A DNA stretch of 36,660 nt from NCBI GenBank assembly GCA_902800215.1, contig CADCDS010000017.1, forward strand, positions 1 to 36,660, read 5' to 3'. Made by a program: the position numbers and the translations under genes. Numbering within the stretch: position 1 is the stretch's first letter; the number at the start of each line of letters is the position of its first letter. Shown here piece by piece: positions 13,295 through 22,067 of the stretch. Source of the DNA: an uncultured Bacteroidales bacterium. Lineage in GTDB: Bacteria; Bacteroidota; Bacteroidia; Bacteroidales; Paludibacteraceae. The notes below the pieces were generated by a model, which was not told the DNA's origin, did no database searches, and saw only the letters and a list, made by a program, of their open reading frames with translations.

Positions 13295-16096
13295 ATGAGA
13301 AAGATATTGGTATTTCTGAGTGCCTGTTTGCTGAGTGTGAGTGCTTGGGCGGTAATGGCCACGCCGGAACCGATTGTGAAGGTACAAGCAGACGGAAGTG
13401 AGGTGACGCTGCAGTTGAAAGGCGACGAGTTTCACAGTTACTACACGCGCATGGATGGTACGCCTGTACGCATGGATAAACAAGGCATGTGGATCAACGA
13501 TGCGTCGGTGGTAACGCCTTCGGCATCGGCACGTAAGGCAAGACGCATCGCACAACAGCAACAGTTTGCCGCTACTTTCCCGTTATCCGGTAGTCCGCAT
13601 AGCGTCGTTATTCTTGTCAATTTCACCGATCAGAAGTTCCAATACAAACAGGCGGACTTTGAGAAGATGCTCAATGAGTCGGGGTACAGCGCTAACGGCG
13701 GAGTCGGTTCGGCACGGGACTACTTCATCGCATGTTCCGACAGTATCTTTTCTCCGATTTTTGATTGTTACGGACCGATTGAGTTGAATAAGACCAGCGC
13801 TTATTACGACGAGCACACCGGTCGCATGGTCGTAGAAGCCTGTACGAAAGTGTCGGACGAGTTAGGTGTCGATATGTCGATTTATGACACCAACAACGAC
13901 GGCCGTTTGGATAACGTATTTATCTATTATGCCGGTCATAACGAAGCGGAAGGTGCCTCATCGACAACCATCTGGCCGCACCGCAGCGTCGTTACCACAG
14001 GTGACCGCGTGAACGGAAAACTGATCTACGACTACGCCTGCACATCGGAGTTACGCGGTTCCGCAGGAAACGCGATGTGCGGCATCGGTACATTCTGTCA
14101 CGAGTTCGGACACGTTCTCGGTTTACCGGACTATTACGACACCGATAAGTCCGGTGCATACACCATCGGTTCATGGGACATCATGTGTTCCGGCAGTTAC
14201 AACGGAAACGGAAAGACGCCGCCCACCCACACCGCAGGAGAGCGATTTGAATTAGGCTGGCTGACACCCGTTCAGTTAACCGAAGCAGGAGTCTATACCT
14301 TGGAGCCGATCGAGAACGGAAAGAAACAGGTTTATCTGATCGCCAAAGAGACGCATAACCTCAGTTGGGGATCACCGAGTCCCAGTGAGTACTGGTTATT
14401 GGAGAACCGCCAGAATGTAGGATGGGATCGTCATTCGTCGAGTCTTCCGGGCACCGGAATGCTCATCTGGCACGTGGCTTACAGTGCATCGGCTTGGGGG
14501 AATAACAGCCCCAATAACAGCACTCCGCTGCGATATGACATCGAAGAGGCAGGTGGTGTACGAGGTTATTCAGCAGCGAGTGATCCCTACCCCGGTTCAA
14601 AGAACGTGACAACCTTCAGTCCGTTATTGCATAACGGAGAGATCGTAGAGCAACCCATCACGGACATCACCGAAAGCGGACAGAATATCGTCTTCACCTT
14701 TAAATCCAACGGATTCATGTTTCTGCCTGCAGAACTGCCGGTGATTCAAAGTACCTATAACCCGGATAGCAAGATCGGTTATACACCGGGATCCAAACTG
14801 CGCATCGCCGGAGAACATCTCGATCCGAATATGGACGTAACCATCTCCTCTTCCGGAACGGGATTCTATATCTCCAACGACAGTGTTAACTGGCGCACTT
14901 CTTTGACGGCAAGCGTTCATGCTGACTCCGTCTTAGAGACTGATATATACGTACAATACGCACCGCGTAAGATGGTGTGCGAAGTAAAACAGGGATCGAT
15001 CACCGTTCGTCAGGACAAGTCCGTTGGTACCTTAGCGGTACGTGGCATCAGTCCGAGACCGGTATTGATTGAATCGCCGTCTATCTCGGCTGTTGAAGAT
15101 GTCACACCCACCTCGTTCCTCGTACGCTGGACACCGCAAGATGACGCGGAAGAGTACTACGTGACGATGTATCATATGGAAGATGGCAAGGAATCGGTGA
15201 TGGAGAGTTTTGAAGGCTGGGATGAGGAAGTGACGGTTGCCGAAAGCGGTTGGTACACCTCTTTCTACCGAACGACAACCAAGGCAAAGGAGGAAGGTGC
15301 CGTTTCGCTTTGGTTCAAAGAAAACGACGAACATATCATCTCGCCGATCTTCCCACAACCGGTGGTGGAACTGAGTATGTGGTTGAATGCGCCTGCAACA
15401 ACCGATTCCGAAGTGGGTTTCTTCACCCTCATCGGTTTCAGTGATTCGGGTATTGACACTCTGGAAACGATTTCTGTCACCAAGAACACAAAGAAATTTA
15501 CCTATACCCGCAATTTCTCACACGAGGAGGGATACCGTCGTTTCCGGCTGAACTACACGTCTATCGGTGGTGAGGGTGTCTGCCTGGATGCGTTCACTAC
15601 TACCTTTGACCAAAAGACCGTTTACACGTACAAGGGACGTGAGATGACGATCATTCCGCAGGATCCGGAGGACCAGGAACCGTTCACGCAGTTCTACGCC
15701 TATGACCTGACACCGAACACAACGTATTATATCCGCCTGCAATGTGAGGAGAATAAAGGTTGCGACGAACACCTGAGTACACTGAGTGAACCATTCTCTA
15801 TCTACACACCGGACGGTGAACCGGCAGACTCCAAGCATCTGACTTTAGCGTACGACTCGATCAACTACGACCCTGCGACCCACGTGGTCTATCTGCCGCA
15901 GTCGTTAACGAACGGAAGTGTCAACATCTACACCACGGACGGAACACTCATCGCTACCATTCCGGTCAGTGCACACGTGAATGTAGTACCCCTTCCGGAA
16001 GACAAACTGTACACCGGAACGGTGTATGTCGTCAAATATCTGCCGAATAAAAAGATGAACCGGAAAGGTCCGTGGATCAAGATCTTATATAAATAA
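13295..16096 (+). CDS. Secreted M6-family metalloprotease (immune-inhibitor-A-like) with T9SS-like tail
   Basis: 933 residues from the ATG at 13295; the frame extends back to 13214 but those codons are terminator and promoter. MRKILVFLSACLLSVSAWA is a signal peptide. The zinc site is HEFGHVLGLPDYY (about residues 269-281), the HExxHxxGxxD pattern of M6 peptidases. The N-terminal EVTLQLKGDEFHSYYTRMDG is typical of Bacteroidota M6 proteins. A fibronectin-III-like domain follows (PTSFLVRWTPQDDAEEYYV), then a jelly-roll-like segment, and a C-terminal region (VNIYTTDGTLIATI and PLPEDKLYTGTVYVVKY) similar to type IX secretion sorting domains. Degrades protein outside the cell; next to the SusC/SusD genes this suggests uptake of the released peptides. 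Confidence 0.88.
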   Translation: MRKILVFLSACLLSVSAWAVMATPEPIVKVQADGSEVTLQLKGDEFHSYYTRMDGTPVRMDKQGMWINDASVVTPSASARKARRIAQQQQFAATFPLSGSPHSVVILVNFTDQKFQYKQADFEKMLNESGYSANGGVGSARDYFIACSDSIFSPIFDCYGPIELNKTSAYYDEHTGRMVVEACTKVSDELGVDMSIYDTNNDGRLDNVFIYYAGHNEAEGASSTTIWPHRSVVTTGDRVNGKLIYDYACTSELRGSAGNAMCGIGTFCHEFGHVLGLPDYYDTDKSGAYTIGSWDIMCSGSYNGNGKTPPTHTAGERFELGWLTPVQLTEAGVYTLEPIENGKKQVYLIAKETHNLSWGSPSPSEYWLLENRQNVGWDRHSSSLPGTGMLIWHVAYSASAWGNNSPNNSTPLRYDIEEAGGVRGYSAASDPYPGSKNVTTFSPLLHNGEIVEQPITDITESGQNIVFTFKSNGFMFLPAELPVIQSTYNPDSKIGYTPGSKLRIAGEHLDPNMDVTISSSGTGFYISNDSVNWRTSLTASVHADSVLETDIYVQYAPRKMVCEVKQGSITVRQDKSVGTLAVRGISPRPVLIESPSISAVEDVTPTSFLVRWTPQDDAEEYYVTMYHMEDGKESVMESFEGWDEEVTVAESGWYTSFYRTTTKAKEEGAVSLWFKENDEHIISPIFPQPVVELSMWLNAPATTDSEVGFFTLIGFSDSGIDTLETISVTKNTKKFTYTRNFSHEEGYRRFRLNYTSIGGEGVCLDAFTTTFDQKTVYTYKGREMTIIPQDPEDQEPFTQFYAYDLTPNTTYYIRLQCEENKGCDEHLSTLSEPFSIYTPDGEPADSKHLTLAYDSINYDPATHVVYLPQSLTNGSVNIYTTDGTLIATIPVSAHVNVVPLPEDKLYTGTVYVVKYLPNKKMNRKGPWIKILYK

Positions 16097-16108
16097 AATA
16101 TATACTGC

Positions 16109-16837
16109 ATGAAACATATTTATTCATTGCTATTGTTTGTGGCAGCAGTAGGATTCGCATCGTGCAATCCCGACACACCGGAATGGAAGGAACAATACCA
16201 GGAAGGAAAGTATTACGTGGTGAAGCTCAATCCTTTGGCAGCCGCATACCACCACAACGTGATGTTAGTGCCGGACAGCAAAGGCAATTTCCGCATGCGT
16301 GATCTGAGCCAAGGTGGTACCTGCAAAGAGTTCATCATCGGTCATGACCCGTTCATCCGTGTGGACACGGTGCAAAACTGGTACCTGGTGGACTGGAAAT
16401 GGGGACTGTTATTGAGTTATAGTCATTCCGTACTACCTATGCGATGGGTGGATGTGCGACAACCGGATGCCGTCTATGTTGCCTCGGATTTCACTTCCGT
16501 AGCAAGCGGTGTCATCAGCACCATCGGTGTGGTCAAACGGAGCGATATCGACCAGTATCTCTATATCACCCCTGCACCCGCATCAGACGAACCGGGTTCT
16601 TGGGGAAGGAACAGCGGTGGTATCTCCACTGATCATCTGGCGCCGGTCTATCTCAACCGCTACTACTCCACTCAGGACATCCCCAATGTGATCGATAAGA
16701 AAGATAATTGGCAATATACCAAGCAGGATTTCCTGACCGAACGCAAGCGTCAAGACAGCCTGCAGAACGTTTATGTAGAGCGTCTTGCCGAACTGATTTA
16801 TTCGGGAATTGGTAGTCTTGTTATCAAAAATCCATAA
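16109..16837 (+). CDS. Lipoprotein of unknown function in the protease operon
   Basis: 242 residues. MKHIYSLLLFVAAVGFASC is a lipoprotein signal with the cysteine at residue 19. No recognised domain; the sequence is rich in aromatic residues and beta-strand-like (YYVVKLNPLAAAYHHNVMLV, NWYLVDWKWGLLLSYSHSV). It starts 12 bp after the M6 protease, with no promoter between, and is followed by a terminator, so the two form one transcript. Confidence 0.75.
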   Translation: MKHIYSLLLFVAAVGFASCNPDTPEWKEQYQEGKYYVVKLNPLAAAYHHNVMLVPDSKGNFRMRDLSQGGTCKEFIIGHDPFIRVDTVQNWYLVDWKWGLLLSYSHSVLPMRWVDVRQPDAVYVASDFTSVASGVISTIGVVKRSDIDQYLYITPAPASDEPGSWGRNSGGISTDHLAPVYLNRYYSTQDIPNVIDKKDNWQYTKQDFLTERKRQDSLQNVYVERLAELIYSGIGSLVIKNP

Positions 16838-16875
16838 CACTACTCCACTTTACCCCACATTTTTATTAAATTGTT

Positions 16876-16913
16876 AATAACTCACGTAATGCACTGAAAT
16901 TACGTGGGTTATT
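16876..16913 (+). terminator. Terminator after the protease-lipoprotein operon
   Basis: A 14-bp stem with one T-G wobble pairs 16876-16889 with 16900-16913 over a 10-nt loop and ends in TTATTTTAT. It separates this operon from the dcw cluster. Confidence 0.8.
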
Positions 16914-16966
16914 TTATGCATTCAATTGTTGAAAACTTGTTAACAAAACAATTGAAAACTTTTTTT

Positions 16967-16986
16967 GTGGGGAAATGTGGGGAAAT
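16967..16986 (+). promoter_or_regulatory. Tandem MraZ boxes in front of the dcw cluster
   Basis: Two exact 10-bp direct repeats, GTGGGGAAAT at 16967-16976 and 16977-16986. MraZ of other bacteria binds tandem TGGG repeats with 10-bp spacing before its own gene. They sit where the upstream (TTTG) promoter box would be; the downstream box TAATTTTGCA is at 17001-17010. Auto-repression is therefore likely. A weaker GTGGAGAATT occurs at 17028. Confidence 0.75.
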
Positions 16987-17000
16987 TCAAATATTTTTTG

Positions 17001-17010
17001 TAATTTTGCA
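17001..17010 (+). promoter_or_regulatory. Downstream promoter box of the mraZ operon
   Basis: TAATTTTGCA matches the downstream element of the other promoters. No TTTG is present 24 bp upstream; the MraZ boxes are there instead, so the promoter may be weak or need a factor. Confidence 0.55.
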
Positions 17011-17037
17011 CCCGATTTCAAAGAAAAGTGGAGAATT

Positions 17038-17493
17038 ATGCAGACATTCATTGGAAATATCGAAGCAAGACTGGACGAAAAAGGGCGCATTTTCGTTCCG
17101 GCGACTTATCGTAAGATTCTGGCTGAGTCAGAGTCCAAGCGTATCGTAATGCGCCGCGATGCAGACAATGAGTGTCTGATGTTCTATCCGGAAGAGGTGT
17201 GGAATGAGAAAGTCGAGCAGTTGCGCCTGACGCTTGACGAGTGGGATCCGGAGGACCAACTGATCCTGATGCAGTTCATGGCCGATGCCGAGTATCTGGA
17301 ATTGGACGGTCAAGGACGCATTCTGTTGCAGAAAAAGAACTTGGAAACCATCGGTGCGCAGAACGACGTGTTGTTCGTCGGAATGCTCAACCGCTTCGCC
17401 TTATGGGCACCGGAGACATTCGCTAACAAGCGTCTGAGTCAAAGTGAGCTCGCTGCCAGATTAAGAGCCAAAATGTCCAAATCAAAAATTTGA
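17038..17493 (+). CDS. mraZ: Transcriptional regulator MraZ
   Basis: 151 residues from the ATG at 17038; an upstream in-frame ATG at 16975 would place the promoter inside the coding region. MraZ has two SpoVT/AbrB-like halves, seen here as DEKGRIFVPATYRKIL (about residues 13-28) and DGQGRILLQKKNLE (about residues 87-100). It binds tandem TGGG boxes and controls the dcw cluster, of which it is the first gene. The next gene starts 8 bp downstream. Confidence 0.93.
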   Translation: MQTFIGNIEARLDEKGRIFVPATYRKILAESESKRIVMRRDADNECLMFYPEEVWNEKVEQLRLTLDEWDPEDQLILMQFMADAEYLELDGQGRILLQKKNLETIGAQNDVLFVGMLNRFALWAPETFANKRLSQSELAARLRAKMSKSKI

Positions 17494-17501
17494 AATCCTA
17501 A

Positions 17502-18395
17502 ATGGCCGAAGTCTATCACATACCGGCAATGCTCCCTGAGACCATACAGGGTCTGAACATCCAACCGAATGGTGTCTACGCAGATGTCACATTCGGAGGA
17601 GGAGGGCACAGCCGCGCTATTATGGAGTGTTTAAAGGATGGCGGTCGGCTCTTCTCATTCGATCAGGACAAAGATGCGCTGCGCAATGCGATAGACGATA
17701 AACGCTGGACATTTGTGCATTCGAACTTCCGGTATTTGCGCAATTGGATGGATTACTACGGCATCGAGCAGATAGACGGACTGTTAGCGGATTTGGGTGT
17801 CAGTTTTCACCATTTCGACTGCCCGGAAAGAGGATTCAGTTTCCGATTCTCCGCACCGCTCGATATGCGAATGAACCAAACCGCCAAACATACCGCAGCG
17901 GATATCGTGAATACCTACAGTGAAGAACAGCTGGCGAATATCTTCCGGTTATACGGAGAACTGAAGAACGGTCGCAACATCGCGCGTAATATATGTAAGG
18001 TACGTGCGCAAAAACCGATCGAACGCACAGAAGACCTCGTAGCCGCTTCGCGCATTCCTGCCGAGATGAGTAAAGAGTTGGCACGTCTGTTCCAAGCCCT
18101 GCGTATCGAAGTGAACGATGAGATGGGTGCTTTACGGGAGATGCTGGTAGCCGCACGCGATCTGCTCAAACCCGGCGGAAGAATAGCGGTGCTGACCTAC
18201 CACTCTTTGGAAGACCGAATGGTAAAGAACTTCCTGAGAAGCGGAAACCTGGAAGGAACTATCGAAAAAGATTTTTACGGCAACAACCTGTCGCCGTTCG
18301 AGATTATAGAGAAGGGGCGTACGGCTTGCGAGGAGGAAGTAGAGAGAAATCCTCGCAGTCGTAGCGCAAAACTGAGAATAGCAGAGAAGCGATAA
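17502..18395 (+). CDS. rsmH: 16S rRNA (cytosine1402-N4)-methyltransferase
   Basis: 297 residues, family-typical. It carries the SAM-binding motif VTFGGGGHSRAIM (about residues 29-41), then FSFDQDKDAL, the catalytic-region motif DLGVSFHHFD (about residues 96-105) and ERGFSFRFSAPLDMRMN. The enzyme methylates N4 of C1402 in 16S rRNA. The C-terminal NPRSRSAKLRIAEK is the conserved tail of the family. One base separates it from ftsL. Confidence 0.96.
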   Translation: MAEVYHIPAMLPETIQGLNIQPNGVYADVTFGGGGHSRAIMECLKDGGRLFSFDQDKDALRNAIDDKRWTFVHSNFRYLRNWMDYYGIEQIDGLLADLGVSFHHFDCPERGFSFRFSAPLDMRMNQTAKHTAADIVNTYSEEQLANIFRLYGELKNGRNIARNICKVRAQKPIERTEDLVAASRIPAEMSKELARLFQALRIEVNDEMGALREMLVAARDLLKPGGRIAVLTYHSLEDRMVKNFLRSGNLEGTIEKDFYGNNLSPFEIIEKGRTACEEEVERNPRSRSAKLRIAEKR

Positions 18396-18396
18396 G

Positions 18397-18714
18397 ATGG
18401 CAAAGGCACAAGACATACAATCCTGGCTAAACGGAGACAAGCTGCGTAACAAACGATTCAGGAACCAATATCCCTTAATCGGACTTATCATCGCTTTGAT
18501 CTTCCTGTATATCCTGACCGGTTACCAGGCTGTCAAGCAGCAACACCGGTTAACCGACGCCAAGAAAGAGATGATGGATGCCAAGTACCGGTACATGACC
18601 ATTCACGCGGAACTGACCAAAACCACGCGTTTGTCGCAAATCCTGGAAGCGTTAAAAGAAAAAGGAAGTACGCTTCACGAAAATACCAAACCAACTATTA
18701 AAATTTTGAAGTAA
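18397..18714 (+). CDS. ftsL: FtsL-like division protein
   Basis: 105 residues with one transmembrane helix (about residues 29-45, LIGLIIALIFLYILTGY), a short cytoplasmic N-terminus and a periplasmic heptad-rich helix. This is the layout of FtsL, which joins FtsQ/FtsB and activates FtsW/FtsI. Sequence is poorly conserved; the identification rests on topology and on the position between rsmH and ftsI. Its stop overlaps the next start (TAATG). Confidence 0.8.
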   Translation: MAKAQDIQSWLNGDKLRNKRFRNQYPLIGLIIALIFLYILTGYQAVKQQHRLTDAKKEMMDAKYRYMTIHAELTKTTRLSQILEALKEKGSTLHENTKPTIKILK

Positions 18715-20555
18715 TGTCTAACGAACAACGAAACACGATCTGGCGTTTCGCCATCATCTTCATCATCATCCTTATCGGATTTATTGCCGTCATCGGACGC
18801 ATCGTGTACATCCAAACGGTGGAACGCGACAAATGGCTTCAAGCTGCCGAGTACCAGGAACCGACCCATAAGGTCATTCCGGCCATTCGGGGAAACATCT
18901 TGGACTGCAAAGGTCAGTTATTGGCATCCAGCATGCCGAGGTATGATGTTTTCATGGACACTAAAGCGCAGGCATTGGTCAAAGACTCCGGCAAACTATT
19001 CTACCAATACGTGGACACCCTGGCGCATGACCTGTCCGTTATCTTGAAAGCGCACTCCAAGGCGGAGTACAAACAGATGCTTACCAAGGAGTTCAAAAAA
19101 GGAAACACGCGGTATAAACTGCACAATGGACCTATTAATTACATCCAGCGCAAGCAGTTGGACCAAAATCCGCTGGTGAAGAAAGGTAAGTTCAAGAGCG
19201 GTGTCTATTACGAAGACCGTCATGAGCGTATCAATCCTTACGGAAACCTTGCCAAACGAACCATCGGCGACATCTACGCCAACAGTGGAGAAGGAAACGT
19301 AGGACTGGAAAAACGCTTTGAGAAAGAACTGCGGGGAGAAGACGGTATCGGTCGCGTAGAGCGTATTGGCGGACGGGAAGAAATGATCACCATTCAGGAA
19401 GCACAAGACGGAATGGATGTGGTCACCACGCTGGACATGAACCTGCAGGATATCGTGGACAAGGCGCTGAAAGAGAAAGTCAAAGAGCGCAATGCACAAT
19501 GGGGTTGCTGCATCCTCATGGAGACGCAGACGGGTTACATACGCGCGATTTCCAATGTGGACCGAACAGGAGAGGACAGTTTCAAAGAACGTCTCAACCA
19601 TGCCGTGCTGCGTGTCGATCCGGGTTCTACCTTCAAAACCGTTTCCTTGGCCGCGATGATGAACGACGGTCTGGTAACTTTGGATGACACCGTCAGCACC
19701 ACCGAAAAACCATGGTGGTACCCCGACAACAAGAATAAAAAAGGAGCCAGACATACCGACTCCCACCCTAAAGACACGATATACACCGTACGTAGCGCCT
19801 TGGCTGTGTCTAGTAACATCGCGTTCGCCAAACTGGTAACGGATCGATATGACCATTCTGCAACCAAGTTCGTCAAGTCGATTCAGAAATTAGGTATCCG
19901 GGACAGTGTCTATTGCGAGATTCCGGGTGCCCAGATACCTCGCATCAACCCGCCGGCCAACGATACCGTAACCGTCAGTAAGATGGCCTACGGTTATGCT
20001 GTAGAAGTGACACCAATGACTTTAGTCATGTTTTACAATGCGATCGCCAATAACGGCAAGATGATGCGACCAATGTTAGTGACCGCCATCCGGAAGGACG
20101 GGAAAGATGTTCGCTCTTTCAAACCCGAAGTGGTCAAATCGTCTATCTGCAGTAAGAAAGTGATTGCCGACCTCAAACTGGCCCTGCACGATGTGGTATG
20201 GGATAACAAATTGGGTACGGCATCTATCAACAAATGGAAACAACCCAAAGCGCAATCCAAATTGGTGTCTATTGCCGGCAAAACCGGTACGGCGCAGATC
20301 CGTAATCCCAAAGCTACCAAACGGTCCAAGAGTGACTACGACGGTTTGCACCACCGCATCACGTTCGTGGGTTATTTCCCTGAAGAAAACCCGCAATACA
20401 CCTGCATCTGTATGATCGAAGACCCGCAACCGCCGCGTACCTACGATGCCGGTATGGACTGCGGTTCAACGGTGCGTAAGATCGCAGAGAAAACCATGGC
20501 GTACACCGGTTGCTACGTGTACGAAGAAGGGGAACAACGATTAGAAAAAAGATAA
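18714..20555 (+). CDS. ftsI: Division-specific penicillin-binding protein (FtsI/PBP3 class, transpeptidase)
   Basis: 613 residues with an N-terminal membrane anchor (about residues 11-33), the PBP dimerisation domain with the RGNILD motif near residue 59, and a transpeptidase domain. Catalytic motifs: STFK with the active serine near residue 304, SSN near residues 365-367, and KTGTAQ near residue 522. It cross-links septal peptidoglycan together with FtsW. The protein ends about 90 residues after KTGT, so a C-terminal PASTA domain is absent. It overlaps ftsL by one base and is 3 bp before murE. Confidence 0.93.
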   Translation: MSNEQRNTIWRFAIIFIIILIGFIAVIGRIVYIQTVERDKWLQAAEYQEPTHKVIPAIRGNILDCKGQLLASSMPRYDVFMDTKAQALVKDSGKLFYQYVDTLAHDLSVILKAHSKAEYKQMLTKEFKKGNTRYKLHNGPINYIQRKQLDQNPLVKKGKFKSGVYYEDRHERINPYGNLAKRTIGDIYANSGEGNVGLEKRFEKELRGEDGIGRVERIGGREEMITIQEAQDGMDVVTTLDMNLQDIVDKALKEKVKERNAQWGCCILMETQTGYIRAISNVDRTGEDSFKERLNHAVLRVDPGSTFKTVSLAAMMNDGLVTLDDTVSTTEKPWWYPDNKNKKGARHTDSHPKDTIYTVRSALAVSSNIAFAKLVTDRYDHSATKFVKSIQKLGIRDSVYCEIPGAQIPRINPPANDTVTVSKMAYGYAVEVTPMTLVMFYNAIANNGKMMRPMLVTAIRKDGKDVRSFKPEVVKSSICSKKVIADLKLALHDVVWDNKLGTASINKWKQPKAQSKLVSIAGKTGTAQIRNPKATKRSKSDYDGLHHRITFVGYFPEENPQYTCICMIEDPQPPRTYDAGMDCGSTVRKIAEKTMAYTGCYVYEEGEQRLEKR

Positions 20556-20558
20556 ACT

Positions 20559-22046
20559 ATGATACTTAGCGAATTAATCAGTGTACTCAAACCCCTTGAG
20601 GTCATCGGTACCACGGACAAAGAGATACACGATCTGCATTTTGACAGCCGCAAGATCGGTGAAAATGACTTGTTTGTCGCCCAGGTAGGCACAGCAGTAG
20701 ATGGGCATCAGTTCATTGATGGTTGTGTCGCCAAAGGCGCGGCAGCAGTGGTGTTGAGTAAGCGAGAATACATCAGCCAACAGTCAATAGCCAATAGCCA
20801 ACAGCCGACTTATATCCTCGTCGAAAACACCGACAAGGCCTTGGGACTCTTAGCCTCCAAATGGTTCGGAGAACCGAGCAAACAACTGACTTTGGTAGGC
20901 GTCACCGGTACAAACGGAAAGACCACCATCGCTACCTTATTATATAAACTCGTGCGTGCGTTAGGTCACAAAGCCGGTTTACTGTCCACCGTCGTCAATT
21001 ATATCGAAGACGAAGCCGTTCCAGCCACGCATACCACCCCCGATGCAATCGAGTTAAACGGTCTGTTGCGTCGCATGGTGGATGCCGGTTGCTCCTACGC
21101 GTTCATGGAAGTATCTTCTCATGCCATCGCTCAGGAACGTATCGCCGGTCTGGACTTCAACGGTGCACTGTTCACCAACCTCACACGCGATCATATCGAC
21201 TATCACAAGACCTTCGATAACTATCGCGACACCAAGAAACGGCTCTTTGACAACCTGCCCAAAACGGCTTTTGCCGTTACGAACAAAGATGACAAAAACG
21301 GTCTGGTCATGACGCAGAACTGCAAAGCGGCCGTACACACCTACTCCACCCGTTCGCTGGCCGATTTCAAGGCGCAGATCCTTGAAGAAGGTTTTGACGG
21401 AATGATGCTGAATATCAACGGGAAAGAGGTGTTTGTGCCCCTTGTAGGTCGGTTCAACGTCTCCAACCTGCTCTGTATCTACGGTGCCGCATTATGTCTC
21501 GGTTTTGACGAACTGGAAGTACTGCGTATCCTGAGCACCCTCACACCCGTCAACGGTCGATTTGAAACTATCCACAGCCCTAAAGGTTGGACAGCCATTG
21601 TGGACTATGCCCATACCCCCGATGCGGTGGATAACGTCATACAGACGATCCGGGAGATACTGAGCAATAAAAAGCCAATAGCTAATAGCCAACAGCCAAA
21701 GTTAATCACCGTTATCGGCTGCGGTGGCAACCGCGACAAAGGTAAACGACCCATGATGGCGAAGATCGCCAAAGCCGGCAGCGAACAACTCATCCTTACC
21801 TCCGACAACCCACGTGACGAGGAGCCGCAGGATATCCTCAACGACATGAAAGCCGGACTTACGGAGGACGAACTGCGTACCACTTTGGTCATTGAAGACC
21901 GTGCCGCAGCCATCCAAACGGCTTGTATGCTCGCGCAAGCGAACGATGTCATTCTCGTTGCCGGTAAAGGACACGAAGACTACCAGATCATCAAAGGTGT
22001 CAAGCACCATTTTGACGACCATGAGCAAGTAAAGAAATATATTTGA
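20559..22046 (+). CDS. murE: UDP-MurNAc-L-Ala-D-Glu:meso-diaminopimelate ligase
   Basis: 495 residues. The ATP-binding motif GVTGTNGKTTIATLL is near residues 112-126, and DNPR, the meso-diaminopimelate-selecting motif, is near residues 415-418 (SDNPRDEEP). Other Mur motifs are VSSHAIAQERI and VDYAHTPDAV. It adds meso-DAP to the peptidoglycan precursor in the cytoplasm. Two segments are made of a heptamer array and look like inserts: QQSIANSQQP (about residues 74-83) and KPIANSQQP (about residues 372-380). Confidence 0.95.
   Translation: MILSELISVLKPLEVIGTTDKEIHDLHFDSRKIGENDLFVAQVGTAVDGHQFIDGCVAKGAAAVVLSKREYISQQSIANSQQPTYILVENTDKALGLLASKWFGEPSKQLTLVGVTGTNGKTTIATLLYKLVRALGHKAGLLSTVVNYIEDEAVPATHTTPDAIELNGLLRRMVDAGCSYAFMEVSSHAIAQERIAGLDFNGALFTNLTRDHIDYHKTFDNYRDTKKRLFDNLPKTAFAVTNKDDKNGLVMTQNCKAAVHTYSTRSLADFKAQILEEGFDGMMLNINGKEVFVPLVGRFNVSNLLCIYGAALCLGFDELEVLRILSTLTPVNGRFETIHSPKGWTAIVDYAHTPDAVDNVIQTIREILSNKKPIANSQQPKLITVIGCGGNRDKGKRPMMAKIAKAGSEQLILTSDNPRDEEPQDILNDMKAGLTEDELRTTLVIEDRAAAIQTACMLAQANDVILVAGKGHEDYQIIKGVKHHFDDHEQVKKYI
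20778..20805 (+). repeat. In-frame heptamer array CAAYAGY in murE (first)
   Basis: Four heptamers: CAACAGT, CAATAGC, CAATAGC, CAACAGC. They encode QQSIANSQQP in the N-terminal domain. Confidence 0.9.
21676..21696 (+). repeat. In-frame heptamer array YAAYAGC in murE (second)
   Basis: Three heptamers: CAATAGC, TAATAGC, CAACAGC, the same words as the array 900 bp upstream in the same gene. They encode PIANSQQP before the C-terminal domain. Confidence 0.88.
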
Positions 22047-22067
22047 AATCTAAAATATAAAATAAAA
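22046..22067 (+). repeat. Heptamer array AAATMWA between murE and mraY
   Basis: AAATCTA, AAATATA and AAATAAA run from the murE stop to one base before the mraY ATG and fill the whole gap. AT-rich and short, so less certain than the other arrays. Confidence 0.5.

Noticed and set aside
13214-16096. 960-residue version of the M6 protease
   Set aside because: The extra 27 codons are a terminator hairpin and promoter, and the proper signal peptide starts at 13295.
16975-17493. 172-residue version of MraZ
   Set aside because: The extension covers the MraZ box and promoter; MraZ proteins begin at MQTFIGNIEA.
18996-19856. 286-codon antisense frame within ftsI
   Set aside because: The sense frame has all penicillin-binding-protein motifs; the antisense frame has none and no promoter.
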